From UBA10183 sp041653835 (lineage in GTDB: Bacteria; Omnitrophota; Gorgyraeia; Gorgyraeales; Gorgyraeaceae): 13,162 nt of DNA. Below the pieces are notes generated by a model. It saw only the letters and a program-made list of their open reading frames with translations, was not told where the DNA came from and searched no databases. The position numbers and the translations under genes were made by a program. This document shows positions 1 through 4,406 of the stretch, piece by piece. How positions within the stretch are numbered: position 1 is the stretch's first letter; each line of letters begins with the position of its first letter. Location of the stretch: positions 1 through 13,162 of the forward strand of contig JBAZEP010000043.1 of the NCBI GenBank assembly GCA_041653835.1, in the 5' to 3' direction.

Positions 1-180
1 CGCGAAGCTGCCCGTCAAGCTGCCCGCGAAGCTGCCCGTAAAGCTGCCCGTCAAGCTGCCCGCGAAGCTGCCCGTCAAGCTGCCCGCGAAGCTGCCCGTA
101 AAGCTGCTCGTAAAGCTGCCCGTCAAGCTGCCCGCGAAGCTGCCCGTCAAGCTGCCCGTAAAGCTGCCCGTCAAGCTGCT
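1..180 (-). repeat. 12-bp tandem repeat, 15 visible units
   Basis: Fifteen contiguous 12-bp units of the form CGnnAAGCTGCC (plus strand) fill 1-180. Almost all variation lies in one codon, which on the minus strand alternates Asp (GAC), Tyr (TAC) and Arg (CGC). Two units end in GCT, which gives Glu instead of Gly. Selective change at one residue while the other three stay fixed indicates a coding repeat under protein-level constraint. The array continues beyond the left edge, so its copy number is unknown. Confidence 0.95.
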
Positions 181-403
181 CTTTTAGATTTTTGATTAAA
201 GTGCTGGCTATAACAGAGAGAAACGGCGATGTAAAATGGAGCATGAGCGGAGGTTTTATGCGCATATTGCGGTATAAGGCAATTGCCGCTTTTTTACATA
301 GCTCTACATCGGTTGTGCCCGCAACGTTGTCTCTATATCTCAGCATTAGTTCGGAAAAATATTTTTGCTGTTCCGGGGTTATCGTTTTTATAAGCTTTTT
401 CAT
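1..403 (-). CDS. Partial DUF6745-like protein with QLxG tetrapeptide repeats
   Basis: This leftward gene starts at the ATG at 403-401 and runs off the left edge, with 134 codons visible and no stop. Residues 1-74 form a helical N-terminal domain beginning MKKLIKTITPEQQKYF, with an IKPPLMLHFTSPF segment. From about residue 75 the protein is a strict four-residue repeat, Q-L-[D/Y/R]-[G/E], continuing to the edge (about 15 units). This layout resembles the DUF6745-type proteins of phages and bacteria, which combine a short N-terminal domain with long QxxxQ arrays. That assignment is from memory and tentative, and no biochemical role is known to me. The start is supported by GAGG about 8 nt upstream and by the TAA of the zinc-ribbon gene ending 2 nt before it, so the two are probably one transcript. 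The opposite strand is also open here but lacks a start in the window. Confidence 0.72.
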   Translation of the reverse strand, partial: MKKLIKTITPEQQKYFSELMLRYRDNVAGTTDVELCKKAAIALYRNMRIKPPLMLHFTSPFLSVIASTLIKNLKEQLDGQLYGQLDGQLRGQLDGQLYEQLYGQLRGQLDGQLRGQLDGQLYGQLRGQLDGQLR

Positions 404-405
404 TT

Positions 406-765
406 TTAAGACCTCGCTCTGCTCGCATAAGAGCATGATTTGCAGATGTTTTCGACATCGAGAGAAACAGTAAGGCCCGGGACTGAACTTAGTGAGGGTT
501 CTTTTGCCCGGGCCGTTACACGAGAAGAAGCATCAAGCCCAACGGGGGCGTTGTTTGCTTCTAGCTCTGCGATTAAGTCCTGGATATCTCCCGCCGGCCA
601 GCGCGCTTTACAGTATCCGCAGATAGCGATATTACGCCGGATGCGCGCACGCCGGCCGCAGTTCTGGCACACAGAAATACGGTGGGAAGATTTAAACCAG
701 GAAAGAAACGCGGAATCCGAGATTGTGAGCTTCAGGGGCTTATTGACTTGCGGGAAAGTAACCAT
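406..765 (-). CDS. Small zinc-ribbon protein
   Basis: A 119-residue protein with a clear four-cysteine zinc ribbon: C33-x2-C36 and C49-x2-C52, separated by 12 residues rich in Arg (GRRARIRRNIAI). A second Cys pair, C108-x2-C111, lies in the C-terminal tail. There is no membrane segment. The basic ribbon suggests nucleic-acid or protein binding, perhaps a small regulator, but no family can be named. The ATG at 765-763 has GTGAGGG about 6 nt upstream. That SD is the 3' arm of a 10-bp inverted repeat (772-808). The stop is 2 nt before the start of the leftward repeat-protein gene, so the two should be co-transcribed from the promoter at 809-837. Confidence 0.75.
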   Translation of the reverse strand: MVTFPQVNKPLKLTISDSAFLSWFKSSHRISVCQNCGRRARIRRNIAICGYCKARWPAGDIQDLIAELEANNAPVGLDASSRVTARAKEPSLSSVPGLTVSLDVENICKSCSYASRARS

Positions 766-771
766 TTAAAC

Positions 772-808
772 CCTCACTAAGCATTTAACTATGTATTACT
801 TAGTGAGG
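772..808. promoter_or_regulatory. 10-bp inverted repeat at the left operon start
   Basis: CCTCACTAAG at 772-781 is the exact reverse complement of CTTAGTGAGG at 799-808, with a 17-nt spacer. On the leftward strand one arm abuts the -10 box (809-814) and the other carries the SD of the zinc-ribbon gene. With the predicted start of transcription near 802, most of the upstream arm would be missing from the RNA, so a DNA operator is more likely than an RNA hairpin. A third copy of the motif, CTTAGTGAGGG, occurs at 488-498 inside the zinc-ribbon gene. Confidence 0.55.
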
Positions 809-837
809 ATTATAGGCTTAAGTTCGGACGAATACAA
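809..837 (-). promoter_or_regulatory. Leftward promoter of the zinc-ribbon operon
   Basis: Read leftward, TTGTAT (837-832) and a perfect TATAAT (814-809) are separated by exactly 17 bp. The -35 box sits inside a second inverted repeat, CGGACGA (825-831) with TCGTCCG (847-853). Together with the repeat just downstream of the -10 box, this suggests a tightly regulated promoter. Confidence 0.55.
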
Positions 838-873
838 ATTCAATAATCGTCCGTAGTAGACATCTTCAGTAAT

Positions 874-1257
874 TTACGATAAGTTATTAATCGGACAATC
901 TTTTACTATCTTAATAATCGCCCGATTTCCTCTGCCATTCTCTTTTTTATAACGTTTTGCGATTTCTTTAATTTGTGATTCATCCACAAAACGGTAATGG
1001 GGGGTCATTTTAATGGTTTTAATATGTCCTGCGATAGCCCAATCTGAAAGTGTCGAAAGTGATATCTTATATTTTTTACTTGCCTTACGTAAGGAAATAC
1101 CACCAATAGGAGGCTTTTCCGGTTGCCGGCGGCGGTTGATAATATCGGTTTTGGCTATTTCCAACACTTTTCGTACCACTTCTTCACTTGTTCCTGCTTC
1201 TGTTGCGATTTGCGGAGATATGTTGGATAACCTTTCAAATGTCTTAGTAGTTACCAT
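874..1257 (-). CDS. Excisionase/MerR-like helix-turn-helix protein
   Basis: A 127-residue basic protein. Residues about 53-100 (GGISLRKASKKYKISLSTLS, then WAIAGHIK and HYRFVDESQIKEI) have the layout of an excisionase/MerR-type winged HTH: a helix-turn-helix, then a wing ending in a hydrophobic, charge-rich helix. Residues 1-40 form a separate helical segment. The likely role is lysogeny control or directionality factor for the adjacent recombinase, and it is the best candidate in the window to bind the operator palindromes. The ATG at 1257-1255 is preceded by GGAGG with good spacing. Both SD and ATG lie in one arm of a 16-bp inverted repeat whose other arm is at 1356-1371, so translation may be controlled by RNA structure. 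Codon use is more AT-rich than in the rightward operon. Confidence 0.7.
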   Translation of the reverse strand: MVTTKTFERLSNISPQIATEAGTSEEVVRKVLEIAKTDIINRRRQPEKPPIGGISLRKASKKYKISLSTLSDWAIAGHIKTIKMTPHYRFVDESQIKEIAKRYKKENGRGNRAIIKIVKDCPINNLS

Positions 1258-1371
1258 AGCTTCCTCCGTTATGACTTTCGTCCTACCCGGGAGGCTCTTT
1301 GGTAACGGCCACGGATTTTAAGTCCGCTGCGTCTGCCAATTCCGCCATCCCGCCTGGAAGAAGCTATGGTA
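1252..1371 (-). ncRNA. Structured leader RNA sequestering the HTH gene's SD and start codon
   Basis: Read leftward, the 5' arm (1371-1356) can pair with the 3' arm (1267-1252) over 16 consecutive positions, 15 Watson-Crick and one G-U. The 3' arm contains both GGAGG and the ATG at 1257-1255. The loop (1355-1268) is occupied by the tRNA-Leu-like fold, which begins 1 nt after the 5' arm. The predicted promoter places transcription start near 1372, one base before the 5' arm. The RNA would therefore be translationally off unless the arm is displaced, melted or cleaved away. What triggers opening is not visible. Confidence 0.5.
1285..1354 (-). tRNA. tRNA-Leu(UAA) fragment, truncated in the T loop
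   Basis: Read leftward from 1354: acceptor 5' strand GGCGGGA, TG, a typical leucine D arm (GCGGAATTGGCAGACGC), an anticodon arm GCGGA/TCCGT closing loop CTTAAAA with anticodon TAA, and a long class II variable region. A stretch that can be read as the 5' strand of the T stem (CCGGG then T) comes next. After that the sequence departs from a tRNA: no normal T loop, no 3' T-stem strand and no TCCCGCC acceptor 3' strand. It is therefore a pseudo-tRNA or tRNA-like element rather than a working tRNA. It abuts the tyrosine recombinase gene, and tRNA genes are common attachment sites, but a T-loop breakpoint retaining the 5' side is not the usual outcome of integration. Confidence 0.6.
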
Positions 1372-1378
1372 CTGTCTT

Positions 1379-1407
1379 AGTATAAATTACCCCCTACTTT
1401 TTGTCTA
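1379..1407 (-). promoter_or_regulatory. Leftward promoter of the HTH gene
   Basis: Read leftward, TAGACA (1407-1402) and TATACT (1384-1379) are separated by 17 bp, each one or two bases from consensus. The -35 box overlaps the stop codon of the recombinase gene. The expected start near 1372 puts the first transcribed bases at the 5' arm of the SD-sequestering inverted repeat. Confidence 0.55.
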
Positions 1408-2214
1408 CCTTGGGAAAAAGCTTAATTGACGGTTGGATACTATTGCTTTTAAAGGGCTGTATTCATGCTGCTGCTCGCACATTTTCCTGAGCCGTAAGCC
1501 TTTATATAATTCTGTGGTTGATATGTTCGAGTGCCCCATGATTTCTTTGAGCACCGTGTCGTCACCATCCCAGTAAGTGCCAAACGTATGTCTCAGGGAA
1601 TGGGCCGAGCCTTTAACGTGGGCGTCCCTGAACGCCCAACTGACAAGCCGACTCAACTGGGCTGATTTAATCCTGAATGGCAACACTTGCAGCAGCTTGT
1701 GGTAAGTGGCCTCGCTTATCGGGACAACGCGCTCTCCTGTTTTACCATTTATCCTGGCAACTGAACCCCAATCCGATATTAACAAATCGGAAGGGTCAAG
1801 CTCGGCTGTTTCTCCCACCCTGGCGCCGGTGTCTGCCATGAACATTATCGCGGCGCTGATACGTAAAGGGTGGGGATAAGATATCAACTGGTCCAGTTCG
1901 TCCAGTGTAAGAGGCCGGGGCTTTTTCTTCAGGCGTTTTGGCGCGTCCACCATATTAACGATATTTTTCATATCATAGCGGCGGGTAAGGAAACGGTAAA
2001 AGGCGCGTACAGTACGATAGTAGCCATGACGGCGTTCATCACCGGCGCGGCATTGTATCAAAAAATCCTCGATGGCGCCGGGGTTATCCGGTAAATCAGG
2101 GAATGAATAAGAGAACCGTTCAAGGATAACGCGATACCAGTCGATGGTTCTTTTGCTGAGTCCTTTTGCCTGGCGGGACTTCAAGAAGGTAACAATCGCA
2201 CTCGCCGTATCCAT
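1405..2214 (-). CDS. Tyrosine recombinase / integrase
   Basis: This 269-residue protein (270 if the GTG at 2217 is used) is a complete tyrosine recombinase. Residues 1-85 form a SAM-like core-binding domain. The catalytic set in the GTG-start numbering is Arg123 in TGARVGE, Lys149 in INGKTGE, His206 and Arg209 in HSLRH, His229 in MGHS, and the nucleophile Tyr238 in TTELYKG. All six positions are present, so the enzyme should be active. Family members of this compact size do phage integration or Xer-type resolution. There is no good SD before the start, and the predicted transcript start is only about 12 nt upstream, so translation may be weak or nearly leaderless. It is the main evidence for a temperate or integrative element. 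Confidence 0.95.
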   Translation of the reverse strand: MDTASAIVTFLKSRQAKGLSKRTIDWYRVILERFSYSFPDLPDNPGAIEDFLIQCRAGDERRHGYYRTVRAFYRFLTRRYDMKNIVNMVDAPKRLKKKPRPLTLDELDQLISYPHPLRISAAIMFMADTGARVGETAELDPSDLLISDWGSVARINGKTGERVVPISEATYHKLLQVLPFRIKSAQLSRLVSWAFRDAHVKGSAHSLRHTFGTYWDGDDTVLKEIMGHSNISTTELYKGLRLRKMCEQQHEYSPLKAIVSNRQLSFFPR

Positions 2215-2232
2215 CACGCAAATGTTAATAGT

Positions 2233-2261
2233 AGCATAAACGTAAAATCTATAAAATTCAA
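2233..2261 (-). promoter_or_regulatory. Leftward integrase promoter
   Basis: Read leftward, TTGAAT (2261-2256) and TATGCT (2238-2233) are separated by 17 bp, giving a weak promoter with a start near 2226. It is back-to-back with the strong rightward promoter at 2386-2416. Confidence 0.4.
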
Positions 2262-2271
2262 TGAGAAATTT

Positions 2272-2367
2272 GTAATAGGTATAAATATTACCGCTCTTTG
2301 ATTATATGCCGGATGGCATATTTTGTAAAATATCAGGTGAGGTAAAGAGTTTGAGTGTAATAATTAC
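2272..2367. repeat. Cluster of short inverted repeats between divergent promoters
   Basis: This AT-rich stretch holds several perfect dyads: GTAATA (2272-2277) with TATTAC (2286-2291); ATATGCC (2304-2310) with GGCATAT (2315-2321); ATATTTT (2318-2324) with AAAATAT (2327-2333); and GTAAT/ATTAC around an A (2357-2367). The 307 bp between the recombinase and the next gene carry no convincing gene. Possible roles are attP core or arm sites for the recombinase, regulator sites, or part of a replication origin. The sequence does not decide between them. Confidence 0.4.
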
Positions 2368-2385
2368 TATTTTGAACGTAAACTC

Positions 2386-2416
2386 TTGACAAATGCCTAT
2401 AAGATTATCTTATAGT
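2386..2416 (+). promoter_or_regulatory. Main rightward promoter with overlapping 19-bp operator palindrome
   Basis: A perfect TTGACA (2386-2391) is followed after 18-19 bp by TTATAG/TATAGT (2410-2416). Filling the spacer and covering the -10 box is a perfect dyad, CTATAAGAT (2397-2405), one central T, and ATCTTATAG (2407-2415). A repressor bound there would block polymerase. Transcription would start near 2422 at the beginning of the structured leader. This promoter probably drives the whole rightward structural operon. Confidence 0.65.
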
Positions 2417-2425
2417 TAATATAAG

Positions 2426-2518
2426 AGGCGGGGAAACGTCTAAAAGAATAAAGCGTTTCCCCGCTTATTTTTAGCACTAAAAAAGTGCTTTAGACGTTTC
2501 CCCTCTGAAAGAAAGGGG
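2426..2518 (+). promoter_or_regulatory. Attenuator-like leader with mutually exclusive pairings
   Basis: Segment A (2426-2444) can pair with segment B (2454-2466): GCGGGGAAACG with CGTTTCCCCGC, extendable to 13 bp, followed by TTATTTTT, as in an intrinsic terminator. A (2430-2444, GGGGAAACGTCTAAA) is also exactly complementary over 15 nt to segment C (2489-2503). C can instead pair through CCCCT (2500-2504) with AGGGG (2514-2518), which contains the SD of the next gene. A further hairpin, AGCACT/AGTGCT (2473-2478, 2484-2489), lies between. A:B plus C:D would be the off state and A:C the on state. No known riboswitch aptamer is recognised. A replication-origin hairpin is the main alternative. 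Confidence 0.5.
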
Positions 2519-2521
2519 CAA

Positions 2522-2977
2522 ATGCTTTCAGGGGCGGGTCCAAAGATATTCTGGTCGTTTATTATCCTGCTGTCTTCAGTTATACTTTTGTTCCTCCCTA
2601 TCACCGATGGCGGGTATGCTTTCAAAACCGATTCCCGCCTGGATAGTTTCACTGTCGTAACAAAGGTAGCAACTACCGCCAACGTCACACTTCTAAAATC
2701 GGTCTACGATGCCGACACGAGCACGATTTCCCTATCCTCTAATACATCGGCGGATTCTCCGGCCTTCACCGTTTACGATTCTGCTACTCACTCGCTTTTA
2801 GTAATCGGGCTTGCGCCGAATACAGTCAGAACGCTCGAAATTACATACGATGTGGCGGCCGCGGGAACATCGGACTATATCGCCACTATCATCGACAAGT
2901 TTGCTAACCCAATTTACCTGATGATTATTATCCTTTTCCCGCTCGTGGCTTTAGTCGCGATATGGTGGAGCCGCTGA
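2522..2977 (+). CDS. Double-anchored membrane protein with beta-rich ectodomain
   Basis: First gene of the rightward operon, 151 residues. Residues about 9-27 (IFWSFIILLSSVILLFLP) form an N-terminal hydrophobic segment, either an anchor or a signal sequence. Residues 34-125 are Ser/Thr- and Val-rich with alternating hydrophobic residues, as in an extracytoplasmic beta-sandwich. Residues about 131-149 (IYLMIIILFPLVALVAIWW) form a C-terminal transmembrane helix ending in SR. I do not recognise the family. Position and topology fit a minor virion or assembly protein. GAAAGGGG is the SD, held in the leader hairpin. The stop overlaps the next gene's ATG as TGATG. Confidence 0.75.
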   Translation: MLSGAGPKIFWSFIILLSSVILLFLPITDGGYAFKTDSRLDSFTVVTKVATTANVTLLKSVYDADTSTISLSSNTSADSPAFTVYDSATHSLLVIGLAPNTVRTLEITYDVAAAGTSDYIATIIDKFANPIYLMIIILFPLVALVAIWWSR

Positions 2978-3270
2978 TGATTATTGATGAAAATGGCTTC
3001 ATACGATGCGATTGTCCCGAGTGCCGGAAACAGAAACACGGGCAGGTTATGGCGCAGGTAGTTTATAACACCGTAATCATTAAAGACAGGCGGCATGGCA
3101 TAGACCATGAAGCTGTTGTCCCTATAGAAAAAATAGTTCCCAAAGATTACGCCCTGCTCATTCCGAGTAAGGCTAGAAATAAGGCGGCGGCAAAAGCCGT
3201 TAAAGTTGCGGATAGCTCATCGAGGCTGCGGTCAACAACGCCAGATGCCTTGAGCGTCCAGCGTCTTTAG
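2977..3270 (+). CDS. Small protein with CxCxxC motif
   Basis: A 97-residue protein starting at the ATG that overlaps the previous stop (TGATG), with GGTGGAG about 7 nt upstream. An in-frame ATG at 2962 has no SD. The N-terminal part carries C-D-C-P-E-C followed by RKQKHG, a possible metal-binding knuckle. The middle (VVYNTVIIKDRRHGIDHEAVVPIEKIV) looks like a small beta fold, and the C-terminus is Lys/Arg/Ala/Ser-rich and probably disordered. There is no membrane segment. The family is unrecognised. Translational coupling suggests it works with the preceding membrane protein. About 80 bp of non-coding sequence with AAAGGAAAC before 3352 follows. Confidence 0.7.
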   Translation: MIIDENGFIRCDCPECRKQKHGQVMAQVVYNTVIIKDRRHGIDHEAVVPIEKIVPKDYALLIPSKARNKAAAKAVKVADSSSRLRSTTPDALSVQRL

Positions 3271-3351
3271 TGGCAAACCGCCATATGCCTTGTAGTGCGC
3301 AGACAGGGAAATGGCGAAAGGCTAAATAAAAAATAAAAGAAAGGAAACAAA

Positions 3352-3879
3352 ATGAACATTAACCTTGGTTCAGTCCTAATGGTCGTCATTTCCATTGTCT
3401 TTATCGGCGTGGGCGCTTCCATGTTCGGCAACGTCACCGATGGCACCGATGCCATTCTCGATTATGAATATTCCTCGAACGCCAGCATCACCGATGCCAG
3501 TTTTACCGGCCTTACCTCTATTACTGGCCTCTCCCCTATGCTCGTGCTGATAGGCTATTTAGCGGTGGCACTGCTTGCCGGCTTCTTCGGCGTACAGATT
3601 GCGCAGGGCAAGCGCGAAGGGAAGATGTCTCCGGGAGGCATTATCATGCTCGGCATTTCCCTGGTCTTTATCGCCCTGGGCTTCTATGTATTCCCGGTGG
3701 CGCTTGACGGCTTTGCGTATGTGCTGCACGGAGGCGGCAATGGTATCAACGCTGCCTATACCGGCCTCGCATCCATCGTCAAACTCGCCCCGATGCTGCT
3801 GTTAATCGGGTATGTGGCCGCGACTGTGATTGTCGGCATGTTCGGCCTTAAGATGAACACGCAATCTACGGAAGACTAA
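3352..3879 (+). CDS. Internally duplicated four-TM protein, candidate coat protein
   Basis: A 175-residue protein built from two copies of one unit. Residues about 8-84 and 96-166 align, with shared elements such as ISIVFIGVG/ISLVFIALG, FTGLTSITGLSPM/YTGLASIVKLAPM and LIGYLAVALLAGFFG/LIGYVAATVIVGMFG. Each unit is helix, polar Asn/Gly/Ser-rich loop of about 25 residues, helix, which gives four transmembrane helices, with a basic linker (QGKREGK) between the units. No family is recognised. It has a strong SD (AAAGGAAAC), lies early in the operon and is followed directly by a strong hairpin, like major coat genes of filamentous phages. A duplicated two-helix unit as coat subunit is inference. 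Confidence 0.75.
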   Translation: MNINLGSVLMVVISIVFIGVGASMFGNVTDGTDAILDYEYSSNASITDASFTGLTSITGLSPMLVLIGYLAVALLAGFFGVQIAQGKREGKMSPGGIIMLGISLVFIALGFYVFPVALDGFAYVLHGGGNGINAAYTGLASIVKLAPMLLLIGYVAATVIVGMFGLKMNTQSTED

Positions 3880-3888
3880 CGTGAGAGC

Positions 3889-3928
3889 TTACCAGGCGGG
3901 AGGGTATTTGCCCTACCCCGCCTGGTAA
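3889..3928 (+). terminator. Strong hairpin after the duplicated-TM gene (no U tract)
   Basis: TTACCAGGCGGG (3889-3900) pairs perfectly with CCCGCCTGGTAA (3917-3928), with an inner AGGG/CCCT stem (3901-3904, 3911-3914). There is no run of T afterwards, so it is not a standard intrinsic terminator. A partial terminator or a 3'-end stabiliser protecting the upstream mRNA is more likely. It sits 10 nt after the stop of the candidate coat gene and 16 nt before the next start. Confidence 0.55.
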
Positions 3929-3944
3929 AGCCGGGAGATAGTAA

Positions 3945-4406
3945 ATGTCAGAAATCACACTCGGCAGTAAGAAAAACCCCAATCTCTCTCTGCACTTTTT
4001 CCCTGACGGCAGTTTTACGCACCGCCGTATGGATACGGAAGGCAAATTCCTTGTTCAAAAAACTAGTGACAAGATAGCAAAAGCATGGGCGCTTCTTTAT
4101 AATTTGCGCTTCCGTTTTGATGGGGTAAAGAAAATCACCGCCGGCATGTATACCATCACTCATGAACATGATATGGTTTATGACCCGTTTAATCAGGTCG
4201 GGAACTCATTTAACCAAAACGGAAAAGCGATATTAAAAAAGGGCGGCGGTCCCGTCCAGGCATTTATTACAAAAACCAAAGAAGATACATGTTTGAAACA
4301 CGCTAAAAGCAAAAAACAGAATCCCCATTATGATAAAGCTTTCTGGTTAATCGGGTCGGTTATTATAATACTCGGCTTCGCTATATTTATTGCGGCGGTG
4401 ACATAA
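3945..4406 (+). CDS. Tail-anchored membrane protein
   Basis: A 153-residue protein with a soluble N-terminal part (residues 1-130, basic and aromatic-rich, e.g. LSLHFFPDGSFTHRRMD and GMYTITHEHDMVYDPFNQVG) and a single C-terminal transmembrane helix (residues about 132-153, AFWLIGSVIIILGFAIFIAA). There is no signal peptide, so the soluble part probably faces the cytoplasm. The family is unrecognised. GGGAG about 7 nt upstream serves as SD. Its TAA overlaps the following ATG (TAATG), so it is coupled to the zinc-finger membrane protein. Confidence 0.75.
   Translation: MSEITLGSKKNPNLSLHFFPDGSFTHRRMDTEGKFLVQKTSDKIAKAWALLYNLRFRFDGVKKITAGMYTITHEHDMVYDPFNQVGNSFNQNGKAILKKGGGPVQAFITKTKEDTCLKHAKSKKQNPHYDKAFWLIGSVIIILGFAIFIAAVT

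Larger units (their letters stand above)
1240..1382. mobile_element. Direct/inverted-repeat cassette around a tRNA-Leu fragment (MITE-like)
   Basis: TGTCTTAGTA occurs at 1240-1249 and again at 1373-1382 as a perfect 10-bp direct repeat. Just inside these are inverted arms, 1252-1267 and 1356-1371, matching at 15 of 16 positions. Only 2 bp (left) and 1 bp (right) separate the direct and inverted repeats. This is the arrangement left by a small transposable element: target duplication, terminal inverted repeats and cargo, here a truncated tRNA-Leu. No transposase is inside, so it would be non-autonomous. The left arm supplies the start codon and SD of the HTH gene, and the right direct repeat overlaps that gene's -10 box. 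The alternative is a purely regulatory structure. Confidence 0.45.

Noticed and set aside
1..195. Plus-strand frame encoding (R-x-A-A)n and ending LLDF
   Set aside because: It is open only because the 12-bp repeat has no stops. The minus strand has a real start with SD, a non-repeat N-terminal domain and a recognisable QLxG array in the same region.
767..786. Resemblance to a T3-type phage promoter (ACCCTCACTAA)
   Set aside because: The core matches, but the initial GGG is missing, no single-subunit RNA polymerase is visible, and the sequence is explained as an arm of the 10-bp dyad.
1268..1284. GGACGAAAGTC as a possible hammerhead ribozyme core
   Set aside because: The required CUGANGA element is absent nearby. 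It is more simply a GAC/GTC hairpin with a GAAA loop.
1311..1354. Group I intron, common in tRNA-Leu(UAA)
   Set aside because: The anticodon loop CTTAAAA is uninterrupted. The disruption is in the T loop, not at the anticodon.
2962..2976. Upstream ATG for the CxCxxC protein
   Set aside because: It has no SD and a longer overlap. The ATG at 2977 overlaps the stop as TGATG and has GGTGGAG at the right distance.
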